Shown: positions 24,900 through 34,149, numbered from the stretch's first letter. The stretch: 45,066 nucleotides of DNA from Pseudomonadota bacterium (GCA_018242505.1 JAFEBU010000084.1:1-45066); one strand, 5' to 3'. Notes: a model not told the origin generated them from the sequence alone. Made by a program: numbers and translations.

Positions 24900-26330
24900 C
24901 TACACCAGCCTCTTGCCGCTGATCGCGCCGCCGTCGTTTTTCCTGAGCTGCATGAAGACGACCGACGACGCCATGGTCATCAGCCCCAGGATGATGAAGG
25001 CCTCGTGCACGCCGTGGATCAGCGCGGTCGGCTCGGAGCGCAGGGATTGGGGCACGAACAGGGCGGCGATCAGCGAGGCCGACGCCACGCCGAAGCTGAT
25101 CGACATCTGCTGGCCGGTGCTGGCGATGGTGCTGGCCGCGCTTGTCTGGCGCGCGCTGACGTCGGCATAGACCAGCGTGTTCATGCTCGTGTACTGGGTC
25201 GAGGTGAAGAAGCCCAGGATGAAGGCTTGCAGCGCGATGCGCCACGCCGGCGTGCCGACGTCGATGGTCGCGAACAGCATGATGAGCATGCCGACGATGA
25301 GCGTGTTGCCGACCAGCACGTTGCGATAGCCGAGCCAGCCGAGGATCCGGGCCACGACGACTTTGAGGCCCATCGCGGCCATGGCCTGCGGCATCACCAG
25401 AAGACCCGACTGGATCGGCGAATAGCCGAGGCCGACCTGGTAGAGCAGCGGGAAGAGGAAGGGGATGCCGCCGAGCCCGAGCCGGCTGAAGAAGCTTCCG
25501 GCCACGGCCGCGCGAAATGTGCGCAGGCGGAACAGGCCGAGCTGGAGCAGGGGAAACGGGGTGTGCGTCGCCTTGATGCCGTAGCCTACCAGCAAGGCCG
25601 TCGAGAGGCCGAGCAGACCGGCGATCTCGATGTTGCCCAGGCTGTTCTCGCCGAACACCTCCAGCACGTAGGAGAGCAGGGCGATCCCCGATCCGAACAG
25701 GATCAGGCCGACGATGTCGAGCGGATGGCTCCTCTCTTCGCGGTAGTCGGGCAGGAAGCGGTGGACGAGGTAGAGGCCGACGAGGCCGACCGGGATGTTG
25801 ACGAAGAACACCACGCTCCAATGGAGATAGTGCACGATCAGGCCGCCCGCGATCGGTCCCACCATCGGGCCGATCAGGCTGGGGATCGACACGAAGCTCA
25901 TGGCGCGGATCAGCTCGGACTTGGGAAAGGTCCGCACCATGGTCAGGCGGCCTACCGGGACCATCATGGCGCCGCCCATGCCCTGCAGGACGCGGCAGGC
26001 GACGAGCATGGCGATGTTCTGCGACAGGCCGCAGAGCAGCGAGCCCAGCGTGAACAGGCCGATGGCAGCGGCGAAGACCAGCCGCGTTCCGAAGCGGTCC
26101 GCCATCCAGCCGCTGATCGGGATGAAGACCGCGAGGCTCAGCGTATAGCTCGCCAGCACCGATTTCATGTCGAGCGGCGTCACCCGCATGGCTTCAGCGA
26201 TCGCCGGCACCGCCGTGTTCAGGATCGTCGTGTCGAGCGACTGCATGAAGAACGCCACGGCGACCAGCCATGGCAGCAGCCGCTTGACGGTTTCTGTCGG
26301 TGTTGTCGGGGCGGTCGTCGTGGTGGTCAT
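24900..26330 (-). CDS. DHA2 family multidrug efflux MFS transporter
   Basis: Drug/proton antiporter of 476 residues with about 14 membrane helices. DHA2 motifs are visible: FMQSLDTTILNTAVPAIAEA in TM1, GWMADRFGTRLVF (motif A), RVLQGMGGAMMVPVGRLTM, and GPMVGPIAGGLI (motif C). A Thr-rich N-terminus precedes TM1. It resembles the EmrB/MdtD branch. No membrane-fusion partner or regulator is adjacent, so the substrate and control are unknown. It is followed by the convergent DUF1345 gene. Confidence 0.93.
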   Translation of the reverse strand: MTTTTTAPTTPTETVKRLLPWLVAVAFFMQSLDTTILNTAVPAIAEAMRVTPLDMKSVLASYTLSLAVFIPISGWMADRFGTRLVFAAAIGLFTLGSLLCGLSQNIAMLVACRVLQGMGGAMMVPVGRLTMVRTFPKSELIRAMSFVSIPSLIGPMVGPIAGGLIVHYLHWSVVFFVNIPVGLVGLYLVHRFLPDYREERSHPLDIVGLILFGSGIALLSYVLEVFGENSLGNIEIAGLLGLSTALLVGYGIKATHTPFPLLQLGLFRLRTFRAAVAGSFFSRLGLGGIPFLFPLLYQVGLGYSPIQSGLLVMPQAMAAMGLKVVVARILGWLGYRNVLVGNTLIVGMLIMLFATIDVGTPAWRIALQAFILGFFTSTQYTSMNTLVYADVSARQTSAASTIASTGQQMSISFGVASASLIAALFVPQSLRSEPTALIHGVHEAFIILGLMTMASSVVFMQLRKNDGGAISGKRLV

Positions 26331-26627
26331 GTCGGTCGATGGGCGGAAACGATCCTTGTCTGTCGATGGCGGCGCGGAAGGCAGGAACGAGCGGCCGTCC
26401 GTCGTCGCCGTAAATCTTCAATGCCAGACCGAAGCGGCGGTCGGCGATAAAAGTCGGCACCCAACGGAACGCTGCATTCACACCATGGTGATGAAGGGGC
26501 GGCGGTCGGCTGCCCTGTGGATGCAGGAAGATGCGGAAGGTCGGCCGGCGGCTCCCCGGCTGGCCGCCGCTTCGACAGGAAAACGGTTGCGCCGCCGGTC
26601 AGGAAACGGCGGCGCAACGCCCTGGAC
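26331..26627. other. 297-base intergenic region without a supported gene
   Basis: It lies between the DHA2 start and the gamma-glutamyltransferase stop. It contains the hairpin terminator at 26586-26618. Open frames here on either strand lack ribosome sites and recognisable motifs. One minus-strand frame beginning with GTG at 26481 looks weakly protein-like in its first 50 codons but runs on into the efflux gene. Confidence 0.5.
26580..26618 (-). terminator. Intrinsic terminator of the gamma-glutamyltransferase-like gene
   Basis: A perfect 12-bp stem (26586-26597 with 26607-26618) and a 9-base loop lie 10 bases after the stop codon at 26628. On the minus strand it is followed by CGTTTTCC, a short T run. 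Confidence 0.65.
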
Positions 26628-28184
26628 CTAGACGGCCGCACCGCCCGCCCAGGGCGACATGACCTCGTTCATGCCGGTCAACAGGCCGGTCGCCGGGTCG
26701 CGCACGATGCAGCAGGGATTGGCGAAGCCCAGCGGCGAGATCTGGTTGTCGACCTCGACGATCGGCAGCTTGGCGGCGATCGCCTTCTTCACCGTGTCGG
26801 GAAGATCGCGATTGACGCGGATCGGCCCCACGCCCGAGACGTCGATGCGTGGCTGGTGGAAGGCCGCTTCGACGTCGAGCCCGCGGTCGATCATCATGGT
26901 CGAAAGCTGCATCACGGCCGGTACGATGCGCCGCCCGCCCGAGGCGCCGATGCAGAACCAGGGCTGGCCCTCCTTGACCACGACCACGGGACAGATGTTG
27001 CACAGGGGCCGCTTGCCCGGCGCGATCGAGTTCGGCCGGTTGGGCTCGGGATCGAACCACAGCATGCCGTTGTTCATGGTGATGCCGGTCTTGGGCAGCA
27101 TCACGCCCGAGCCGAACAGCGACATCAGCGTCTGGGTGAGGGCCACCATGTTGCCTTCGCTGTCGGCGGCGCAGAGATGCGTGGTGCAGGTGTTCGTCGG
27201 CTTTTCGCCGAGCTTGTTCAGCCGTTCCTCATAGGCCTGGTGCATGGCCTCGGCCACGGCGGTGAAGAACGCGCCGTCCGGTGCGCCCTTGCCCTTGGTG
27301 CGACCGGCCAGCAATTCGAGCGTGCGGTGCAGGGTCGGTCCCGCGGTCAGCCCGCCGGCGACGTTGACCGTCACCCCGTGATGCTCGAAGGAGAGCGGAT
27401 CGACGATCCGTGCCTCGTAGGCCTTGAGATCGTCATGGGAGATCGCCGAGCCGCCGGCCTGCAGATCGGCCGCGATGTCGCGGGCGAGCGCACCCTCGTA
27501 GAACTCGCGCGGGCCGCCGTCGGCCAGACGCCGCATCGTCTGGCCGAGATTGCCGAGCTTGAGGTAGCGCACGGTGCCCTGCCAGTCGTTGGTCGGCACG
27601 CGGCCGTCGTCGCACAGGTAGCTCGCCCGGGAGGCCGGGAACTTGGCGAGATGCTCCGCGCCGTTGGCGATCATCACCTGCATGTACCAGTCGAGTTCCA
27701 TGCCGCGCTCGGCGAGCGCGATGCCGGGTGCCAGCGCGTCCTTCCATTTCAGGGTGCCGAAACGCTCGAGGGCCTTGCCGAGGCCGGCGACCATGCCGGG
27801 AACCGCGATCGAGGAGTAGCCGACCTCGTTGCGCTGTTCGAGGATATCCGGCCAGGCGAAGGGATTGGCGGGGCCGGGACCGACGATCTTGTAGGTCGCC
27901 GGATCGAGCTTGCCGGCGGAGATCGGCCCGTAGTCGATCGTCCAGGCGCGCTTTTCCTTGGCGCTCCAGATCGTCATGAAGCCGACGCCGCCGATGCCGC
28001 TCATCCAGGGCTCGATGGCGCCGATCGCCATGCCGGTGGCGACCGCCGCGTCGATGGCGTTGCCGCCCTTGCGCAGGATGTCGGCGCCGATCTCGGCGGC
28101 ACGGCAGTTCTGGGCAACGACGACGCCCTTGCCACGTACCGCCTGCTTGGTGATCTTCATTTGCCGTGTCAGCGATTCGCTCAT
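26628..28184 (-). CDS. Gamma-glutamyltransferase family protein (Ntn hydrolase)
   Basis: Self-processing N-terminal-nucleophile hydrolase of 518 residues, acting on gamma-glutamyl or related acyl bonds. The large chain has GGNAIDAAVATGMAIGAIEPW and GIGGVGFM. The processing site is T334 in TTHLCAADSEGNMVALTQ, which would become the N-terminus of the small chain. FGSGVMLPKTGITMNN and IAPGKRPLCNICP follow as in the family. There is no signal peptide, unlike E. coli Ggt, so it is probably cytoplasmic. It may be an acylase or oxamate-type member. Divergent from the ECF sigma gene; a terminator follows. Confidence 0.9.
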   Translation of the reverse strand: MSESLTRQMKITKQAVRGKGVVVAQNCRAAEIGADILRKGGNAIDAAVATGMAIGAIEPWMSGIGGVGFMTIWSAKEKRAWTIDYGPISAGKLDPATYKIVGPGPANPFAWPDILEQRNEVGYSSIAVPGMVAGLGKALERFGTLKWKDALAPGIALAERGMELDWYMQVMIANGAEHLAKFPASRASYLCDDGRVPTNDWQGTVRYLKLGNLGQTMRRLADGGPREFYEGALARDIAADLQAGGSAISHDDLKAYEARIVDPLSFEHHGVTVNVAGGLTAGPTLHRTLELLAGRTKGKGAPDGAFFTAVAEAMHQAYEERLNKLGEKPTNTCTTHLCAADSEGNMVALTQTLMSLFGSGVMLPKTGITMNNGMLWFDPEPNRPNSIAPGKRPLCNICPVVVVKEGQPWFCIGASGGRRIVPAVMQLSTMMIDRGLDVEAAFHQPRIDVSGVGPIRVNRDLPDTVKKAIAAKLPIVEVDNQISPLGFANPCCIVRDPATGLLTGMNEVMSPWAGGAAV

Positions 28185-28285
28185 CGACCCCTCTTAATTT
28201 CATGCGCGTCAACTGTAGCGGGGCCTCATTTGGCCACAAACCCCGATAGACTGCTGTGCGGACAGGTGGGGAGCGGAACGCAGGC

Positions 28286-28831
28286 GTGAACGAACTGAAC
28301 CAGATCGACCTGCGGTCCTTGGTAGCGGGCCACAAGCGCGCTTGGGATGCGTTCGTGCAGGCCGCCTCGCCCTTGATCCATGCCGTCGTCCGGCGATCGC
28401 TCGGAGCCTATCGCCTTGGCGACGATGATGTCCTGGATGCGACCCAGGACGTTTTCGTGCGCCTTTGTGCCAATGATTTCCGGCTGCTGAAAACCTACGA
28501 TCCGGCACGCGCCGGGCTGTCGACCTGGCTCGCCGTGGTGGCGCGCTCGGCGGCCATCGATTTTGCCCGTCGCCGCCGGCAGCCTACGGCCCCGATCGAC
28601 GATGTGCCGGAGGCAGCCCTGGCGATTGAGGATCGCCACGTCGAGAAGCTCAAAATCCCGGAGGGGCTGCTGACGGAGCGGCAGACCCTGATCCTGAGGT
28701 GCTTATATGAGGAGGAGCGGGATGTCGCTGAAGTTGCACAATTGCTGAAAGTCGATGCACAGACCATCCGCAGCACCCATCATAAGGCCTTGCTTCGATT
28801 GCGGGAACATTTTCGCGAACGGACGCCATAG
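28286..28831 (+). CDS. ECF-type RNA polymerase sigma factor
   Basis: Alternative sigma factor of 181 residues. Region 2 spans about 25-98 (DATQDVFVRL at 51-60, then TWLAVVARSAAIDFARRRR). Region 4 spans about 125-178 (LLTERQTLILRCLYEEERDVAEVAQLL, then QTIRSTHHKALLRLREH). A short acidic linker separates them. No ATG is available near the start: GTG at 28286 is chosen, with GGGGAG about 12 bases upstream; GTG at 28256 is the alternative. It heads a five-gene unit with an anti-sigma factor, an Spy-like protein and two exported proteins, which are its likely regulon. Confidence 0.9.
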   Translation: MNELNQIDLRSLVAGHKRAWDAFVQAASPLIHAVVRRSLGAYRLGDDDVLDATQDVFVRLCANDFRLLKTYDPARAGLSTWLAVVARSAAIDFARRRRQPTAPIDDVPEAALAIEDRHVEKLKIPEGLLTERQTLILRCLYEEERDVAEVAQLLKVDAQTIRSTHHKALLRLREHFRERTP

Positions 28832-28881
28832 GTCGGGGATGGTGATGGTCAGTATGGCGTAAGAGAGTGCAGGAGACCCGG

Positions 28882-29421
28882 ATGAGTACGGAACATACCC
28901 CTCGCAGTGACAAGGAATTGTGGCGGAGCGTCGCTCCGGACCGCAGTTCGTCGCCTGCGGCCGTGTCCGACCTCGATTTCGCAGCGTGGCTCGACGGCCG
29001 GCTGTCGCACGGGGAGGCGGCGCGGATCGAGGCCGCCCTTGCCGACAATCCGGACTTGCGCACCGCAGCGCTGGAACTGGCCGACATCCTCGGCACGCCG
29101 CTGCCCGCGGCGCCGCCGCGCGTCGCCGTTCGCGCTCAGGCGCTGGTGGGCTTTGCCGCCGAACGCTCGCCAGGAAACAAGCTGCGGGCAACCGGGGCGG
29201 GACTGCTGGCGGCCCTCTTGCCCTCGTTCGGGCAAGGCTTCTCGCTGCAGCGTGGGGTCATGGCCGGTCTTGCCGTCGTCGTGGCGGCCGTCGGCTTCAC
29301 GCTGGGCGGCGGCCTCGGCAACTCCTTTGTCGCGCAGAGATACGCCTCGGCTACGGTGGTCAGGTCCTTCGGCACGGACACGTCGCAACAGTTGAACGAC
29401 CTGTTCACGGACAGCCTCTGA
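28882..29421 (+). CDS. Membrane-anchored anti-sigma factor
   Basis: Protein of 179 residues following the sigma gene by 50 bases. The N-terminal part (about 30-70) has LDFAAWLDGRLSHGEAARIEA, the helical anti-sigma pattern, without the zinc HxxxCxxC motif. One membrane helix (about 125-146) is followed by a short outer segment. It would hold the ECF factor at the membrane and release it on an envelope signal. The ATG at 28882 has AGGAG 6 bases upstream. The identity rests on position and architecture more than on close sequence similarity. Confidence 0.75.
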   Translation: MSTEHTPRSDKELWRSVAPDRSSSPAAVSDLDFAAWLDGRLSHGEAARIEAALADNPDLRTAALELADILGTPLPAAPPRVAVRAQALVGFAAERSPGNKLRATGAGLLAALLPSFGQGFSLQRGVMAGLAVVVAAVGFTLGGGLGNSFVAQRYASATVVRSFGTDTSQQLNDLFTDSL

Positions 29422-29422
29422 C

Positions 29423-29941
29423 ATGTCGATGCGATTCACCCAAATTCTGCTTGGCCTGTCGTTGCTGCTGAACTGCTTCGTCCTGGCGGGCTTCGTGTAT
29501 CGAACCTGGATCGCGCCGCCGCCGTTTGCCTATGCAGGTCCGCGTCCCATCCCTCCGCGCGGAGGGCCGCTCGAGATGCTGGCGCAGGACGTCAAGGTCG
29601 ATCCAGGGCAGCGCCAGGCGCTGAAGAACCTGTTCGAACGCTATGCCAGCGAGCGGCATAATCGTTTTGCCGAGATCCAGCAGATCCGCGAGGAAATGGC
29701 CGAGGAGTTGAAGAAGCCGGAGTTCGACATGACCCGGATCGATTCACTCGTCGACCGGATGATGACGCTGCGTGCGGATTCGCAGAAACAGAACCTGTCC
29801 GCGATCGCCCAGCTCTCGGCCGAGCTGCGCCCCGAGCAGCGCCAGAAACTGCACACCATCCTTGCCGAGCGCTATGGCGGTCCGCCGGGCTGGAGGCCGC
29901 CGCCACCCCACCCGGCACAGCCACCCCACCCGGCACAGTAG
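29423..29941 (+). CDS. Spy/CpxP-like periplasmic heavy-metal sensor domain protein
   Basis: Protein of 172 residues. A membrane anchor or uncleaved signal is at 8-27, followed by a helical periplasmic domain of the LTXXQ/Spy type: DPGQRQALKNLFERYASERHN, later MTLRADSQKQNLSAIAQL, and LRPEQRQKLHTILAE. The C-terminus is Pro/His-rich, with PPHPAQ repeated. Relatives (Spy, CpxP, CnrX) sense misfolded protein or metals and act with ECF or two-component systems. It starts 1 base after the anti-sigma stop codon, so a co-sensor role for the ECF unit is likely. Confidence 0.82.
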   Translation: MSMRFTQILLGLSLLLNCFVLAGFVYRTWIAPPPFAYAGPRPIPPRGGPLEMLAQDVKVDPGQRQALKNLFERYASERHNRFAEIQQIREEMAEELKKPEFDMTRIDSLVDRMMTLRADSQKQNLSAIAQLSAELRPEQRQKLHTILAERYGGPPGWRPPPPHPAQPPHPAQ

Positions 29942-29973
29942 ACCAGCATGGTAACAGCAGGGGAGTCATCACG

Positions 29974-31509
29974 ATGGCTCGTCTCGGTCGGCGTTTCTTC
30001 GTAAGCGGAGCGGTGGCGCTGGCAGCGCCTTGGGTGACGCGACCGAGCCTGGCCGTTTCTGCAATGGGCTTCGATGATGCCCGTCACCTGTTGTCGCGAA
30101 CGGCTTTCGGCGCCACGCCGGCCGAGATCGCGGCGCTGGCGTCGACGGATTACACGGCGGCCGTCGATCGCCTGCTGGCGAAGGCCCGCCCGCAGGCGGC
30201 GAGCCCGGTTCCGGACTGGACCAACGAGCCCCTCTCGGCGCTGCGCGAACGCCACCGGGAGGCGCAGTCGTCTAGGAGCAAGACCGCCGACGGCAAGCCG
30301 GTGAACGAGGCCGCCAGGATCGTGCGCGAAGAGGGCAGCCAGTTGAGCAACTGGTGGGTCGAGGAGATGCTGGCCACCGACCAGCCGCTGGTCGAGAAGA
30401 TGACGCTCTTCTGGCACAGCCACTTCACCTCCTCGATCCAGAAGGTGCGCTACGTGCCGGCGCTCTACCGCCAGAACGTGCTGTTCCGGCGCGAGGCGCT
30501 GGGCAATTTCGCCACGCTCCTGAAGGCGGTGGCGCACGATCCCGCGATGCTGATCTACCTCGACGGCGTGCGGAACGTGGCCAAGCAACCGAACGAGAAT
30601 TTCGCCCGCGAGCTGCTCGAGCTTTTCACGCTGGGTGAGGGGCACTACAGCGAAGCCGACATCAAGAACGCGGCCCGCGCCTTCACCGGCTGGTCGGTCG
30701 ACCGCGACAGTGGCCGCTTCGTCGACCGCATGCGGCTCCATGACGCCGGCGAGAAGACCTTCCTCGGCCAGTCCGGGCATTTCACCGGCGACGACATTCT
30801 CGCGATCCTGCTGCGCCATCCGCGCACGGCGGAGACGATCGTCGAGAAGCTGTGGCGGGAGTTCATCTCCTTCACGCCCGACCCGCACGAGGTGAAGCGT
30901 CTGGCCGGTCTGTTCCGTGGCGGCAACTACGAGATGAGGCCGCTCCTGCGCGCGCTCTTCCTCTCGCCTGCCTTCCGCGATCCCGCCAACCGCGGCGCGT
31001 TGATCAAGTCGCCGATCGAGCTGGTCGTGGGCACGGTGCATGTCTTCGGCCTGCCGGTGCCGGATGCGACGCCGCTGGTGCGCATGATGGCAGGGCTCGG
31101 CCAGACGCCGTTCGCGCCGCCCAACGTGAAGGGGTGGCCGGGCGGCGAGAGCTGGATCACCACGAGCACGCTGCTGTTGCGCCAGCAATTCCTGCGCCGT
31201 CTGATCGAGGCGACCACCGTTTCGTCGCTGGACGGCAACATGGCGATGATGCCCCGGCCCGGCCGCCGCGCCGATCGCCGGCAGCAGATGTCCGCCCCGT
31301 CGATGGCGCCCTATCCCGTCGAAGGACGCAGCCTGCGCGGCCCCGCCGACGAGGCGCATCTCGGCCCGACGCTCGATGGCGTCGACAAGGCGACGCTCCT
31401 GCGCGCGCTTCTCTCGCGCGCTCCGGTCGATCCCGCCGCGGGCGCAGCCGGATCGCCCGGCGCCGTCGTCGCGGCGGCGATGCTTGATCCCGCTTACCAG
31501 CTGAAGTGA
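29974..31509 (+). CDS. DUF1800 family exported protein
   Basis: Exported protein of 511 residues with a Tat-like signal (GRRFFVSGAVALAAP, about 1-28). The DUF1800 signature is clear: DDARHLLSRTAFGATPAEIAAL at the mature start, MTLFWHSHFTSS, then PNENFARELLELFTLGEGHYSE, AARAFTGW, and NVKGWPGG near the C-terminus. Biochemical function is unknown to me. It is paired with the DUF1501 gene 11 bases downstream, a pairing seen in many bacteria. A GGGGAG ribosome site precedes the ATG. Confidence 0.92.
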   Translation: MARLGRRFFVSGAVALAAPWVTRPSLAVSAMGFDDARHLLSRTAFGATPAEIAALASTDYTAAVDRLLAKARPQAASPVPDWTNEPLSALRERHREAQSSRSKTADGKPVNEAARIVREEGSQLSNWWVEEMLATDQPLVEKMTLFWHSHFTSSIQKVRYVPALYRQNVLFRREALGNFATLLKAVAHDPAMLIYLDGVRNVAKQPNENFARELLELFTLGEGHYSEADIKNAARAFTGWSVDRDSGRFVDRMRLHDAGEKTFLGQSGHFTGDDILAILLRHPRTAETIVEKLWREFISFTPDPHEVKRLAGLFRGGNYEMRPLLRALFLSPAFRDPANRGALIKSPIELVVGTVHVFGLPVPDATPLVRMMAGLGQTPFAPPNVKGWPGGESWITTSTLLLRQQFLRRLIEATTVSSLDGNMAMMPRPGRRADRRQQMSAPSMAPYPVEGRSLRGPADEAHLGPTLDGVDKATLLRALLSRAPVDPAAGAAGSPGAVVAAAMLDPAYQLK

Positions 31510-31520
31510 GGGGTATTGCC

Positions 31521-32678
31521 ATGGACCGTCGTCAATTCCTGTTCGGCGCCTCGACATTGTCCTTCGTGCTGGCGGCGCGCTCGGCCCTGGCCGACCAGGC
31601 GCACCGCGTGCTGGTGCTGGTCGAGTTGAAGGGAGGCAATGACGGCCTGAACACCGTCATTCCCTATGCCGATCCGCTCTATCATCAGTTCCGTCCCGGC
31701 ATCGGCGTGGCGCGCGACAGGACGCTTCAACTTGACGAGCATGTCGGCCTCCATCATCGGCTCGAAGCCCTGATGGACTCCTGGAAAGCGCGCGACCTCG
31801 CCGTCGTCCAGGGCGTCGGCTATCCCACGCCCAACCGTTCGCACTTCCGTTCGATCGAGATCTGGGACACAGCGTCGTCGTCGAACCGGACGCTGAGCGA
31901 AGGCTGGGTCTCGCGCGTCTTCGAGGGCGTCACGCTCCCGCATGGCGCCGGTGTCGATGCCATCGTCGCCGACACTAACGCATTGCCGATGACAGGGCCG
32001 GGCCTGCGCACGATCGTGATGCAGGATGCGGCGAATTTCCTGCACCAGGCTGAGGCGATGAAGAAGACGCAGGATCCGGTCGGCAACGGAAATCCCGCCC
32101 TGCGCCATGTGCTCGACGTACGGCGCGAGGTGAATGCCGCGGCCGCCGGCCTGCACGCGAAGCTGCGCGACGGGCCGGTGCCAGCCTACACCTTTGCTGC
32201 CGACAACGGCTTTGGTCACCAGCTCGACCTCGCGACGCGCCTCTTGCTGGCGCGCGTACCTGTCATGGCGATCAAGGTCGCGCTGACGGGCTTCGATACC
32301 CACGCCAACCAGGCGCCGACACAGGAACGGTTGCTCGGCTTCCTCGCGGCTGGCCTTGCCACCTTCCGCAAGAACCTGGTCGCGGCCAATCTGTGGAACG
32401 ACGTGGTCGTGTTGACGTATTCGGAGTTCGGCCGGCGGGTCCGCCAGAACGCGAGCGGCGGCACCGATCACGGCACGGCCGCGCCGCACTTCGTCATGGG
32501 CGGCAAGGTGAAGGGCGGCCTGCACGGCGCCTACCCGTCGCTTGCCGACCTGCAGGACGGCGATCTCAAGCACACGGTCGATTTCCGCAACGTCTATTCG
32601 ACCCTTGCACGGGGCTGCTGGGGGCTGCAGCGCGACTTCGGCCAGCACCCGGTGCGGCCGATCGACCTCTTCGCCTGA
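31521..32678 (+). CDS. DUF1501 family exported protein
   Basis: Exported protein of 385 residues, alkaline-phosphatase/sulfatase-like superfamily. A Tat-type signal MDRRQFLFGASTL leads to ALA at about 23. The DUF1501 pattern follows: VLVELKGGNDGLNTVIPY, NRSHFRSIEIWDTA, TGFDTHANQ (metal-type His/Asp), VVVLTYSEFGRRVRQNASGGTDHG and GLHGAYPSLADL. The ATG at 31521 starts at the twin-arginine signal; an upstream GTG at 31506 adds five residues. It ends the ECF unit, 3 bases from the convergent transporter stop. The substrate is unknown. Confidence 0.92.
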   Translation: MDRRQFLFGASTLSFVLAARSALADQAHRVLVLVELKGGNDGLNTVIPYADPLYHQFRPGIGVARDRTLQLDEHVGLHHRLEALMDSWKARDLAVVQGVGYPTPNRSHFRSIEIWDTASSSNRTLSEGWVSRVFEGVTLPHGAGVDAIVADTNALPMTGPGLRTIVMQDAANFLHQAEAMKKTQDPVGNGNPALRHVLDVRREVNAAAAGLHAKLRDGPVPAYTFAADNGFGHQLDLATRLLLARVPVMAIKVALTGFDTHANQAPTQERLLGFLAAGLATFRKNLVAANLWNDVVVLTYSEFGRRVRQNASGGTDHGTAAPHFVMGGKVKGGLHGAYPSLADLQDGDLKHTVDFRNVYSTLARGCWGLQRDFGQHPVRPIDLFA

Positions 32679-32681
32679 GGG

Positions 32682-34049
32682 TCAGTTCCGGCCGAGCAGC
32701 TCGTTGCGCACCGAGCCGCGCACGGGCTCGACCGGAATGAACCAGGCGAGCAGGGCGGCGATCACCTTGATGGCGACCGGCAGGGCCACATAGACGATGA
32801 CCAGGGCGAAGGTTCCGTATTCGCCGCGGGACGGATCGAAGCCCAGGATCGCCGCCACCGGCAGGGAGCCCGCCGCGCCGATCGCCGTCGCGAGCTTGGT
32901 GGCGAGCGCCCACAGGCCGAAGTAGGTGCCGGTCTTGCCGCGCGTGTCGCCACCCTCAGGCGCGTTGATGATGTCGGCCAGGATCGAGGGCGGCAGGCCG
33001 TAGTCGGCGCCGATGCCGATGCCGGTCACGACCGAGAGCCCCAGGAACCAGTAGAAGTCGCCGGCTCCGACAAAGATCGCCAGCGCCATGGCGCAGGCCG
33101 TCATCAGCATGCCGAAGAACCATGCGGCCATCTTGCCGACACGGCGCGAGACGACCAGCCATATCGGCACGCTGGCCGCGCCGGCGACGAAGTAGACCAG
33201 CAGGATGGTTCCGGCCTGCACCTTCGTGCCGACCAGCACATGCTCGACATAGAACAGCATCACCGTGACCGCGACACCGAGTGCGGAGCCGTTGACGATG
33301 AAGACCAGCAGCAGGCGGCGGAAAAGGCGGTTCCTGAGCGGAGCGAAGAAGGCCACGAAGGCATTGCGCTCGCCATGGACCACCGGCGGGTGGACCGACG
33401 GGCCGGAGGCGACGAGCGTGGGCGTGCAGAACAGGATGGAGACCGGAATGAAGAGCAGCCCCAGGATGGTGTAGCCGTGCGAATCGCCGAACATCGCCGT
33501 CAGCACGGTCGGCAGGACGACGGCAACCGTCATGCCGAGCAGGCCGAACACTTCGCGGCCGACCGTCACCTTCGTGCGCTCGTTGTAGTCGTCGGTCAGT
33601 TCGGCGCCATGGGAGTGGTAGCTGATCGACACGCCCGAGTAGCCGAGATGCACCAGGAGCAGCGCGGCGATCAGCCAGATCGCCATCAAGTGCGGATTGT
33701 CCTGCCAGCCGCCGGGCGGCGCGAACAGCATCAGGAAGCCGCCGGCCAGGACCGGCACCATCAGGCCCACGAAAATAAGCCGGCCGCGCGGACCGCGATG
33801 GGTGAAGCGGTCGCTGATCAGGCCGATCAACGGATCCTGGATAGCATCGACCACGCGGGCGAAGATGAAGATCGCGCCCATCAGCTCGAGCGGGACTTTC
33901 AGCACCTCGCCGTAGAAATGGCTGACATTCAGCACGACCGGCAGCGCCGCCATGGCAAGCGGAAGCTGTAGGGTGGAATAGGCGATCAGACGGTCGAACT
34001 TTATCCGGACACCGCCGGCGGCGCCGACACCGGTCGGTCCTCTATTCAC
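32682..34049 (-). CDS. MFS transporter of the glycoside-pentoside-hexuronide (GPH) type
   Basis: Cation:solute symporter of 455 residues with about 12 helices. GPH features: YSTLQLPLAMAALPV in TM1, VVDAIQDPLIGLISDRF (the family's DxxxDPxxG motif), and YHSHGAELTDDYNERTKV, a variant of the conserved loop. A GADYGLPPSILADIIN segment in the second half matches as well. It starts at GTG 34049 with GGGAAGG upstream. The substrate is unknown; no glycosidase or catabolic gene is adjacent. Confidence 0.9.
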   Translation of the reverse strand: MNRGPTGVGAAGGVRIKFDRLIAYSTLQLPLAMAALPVVLNVSHFYGEVLKVPLELMGAIFIFARVVDAIQDPLIGLISDRFTHRGPRGRLIFVGLMVPVLAGGFLMLFAPPGGWQDNPHLMAIWLIAALLLVHLGYSGVSISYHSHGAELTDDYNERTKVTVGREVFGLLGMTVAVVLPTVLTAMFGDSHGYTILGLLFIPVSILFCTPTLVASGPSVHPPVVHGERNAFVAFFAPLRNRLFRRLLLVFIVNGSALGVAVTVMLFYVEHVLVGTKVQAGTILLVYFVAGAASVPIWLVVSRRVGKMAAWFFGMLMTACAMALAIFVGAGDFYWFLGLSVVTGIGIGADYGLPPSILADIINAPEGGDTRGKTGTYFGLWALATKLATAIGAAGSLPVAAILGFDPSRGEYGTFALVIVYVALPVAIKVIAALLAWFIPVEPVRGSVRNELLGRN

Positions 34050-34149
34050 CCAGGAGCCTTCCCATGTTCTTTCTTTCCTTGTGCGCTGGCGCCAAGGCTG
34101 CCGGTTATATAGGGCCGTGGCCCGGCTGCCAAAAGACCTTGCGGCGACA

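Noticed and set aside
26194..26481. Minus-strand frame starting at GTG 26481
   Set aside because: The first 50 codons look weakly protein-like, but there is no ribosome site and the frame continues inside the efflux pump gene in the wrong phase.
28218..28245. CGGGG and CCCCG inverted pair upstream of the ECF sigma gene
   Set aside because: Five-base arms 17 bases apart are expected by chance at this GC content.
29900..29941. Pro/His repeats at the end of the Spy-like protein as a tandem-repeat locus
   Set aside because: Only two copies of a short PPHPAQ unit; better described as a low-complexity tail.
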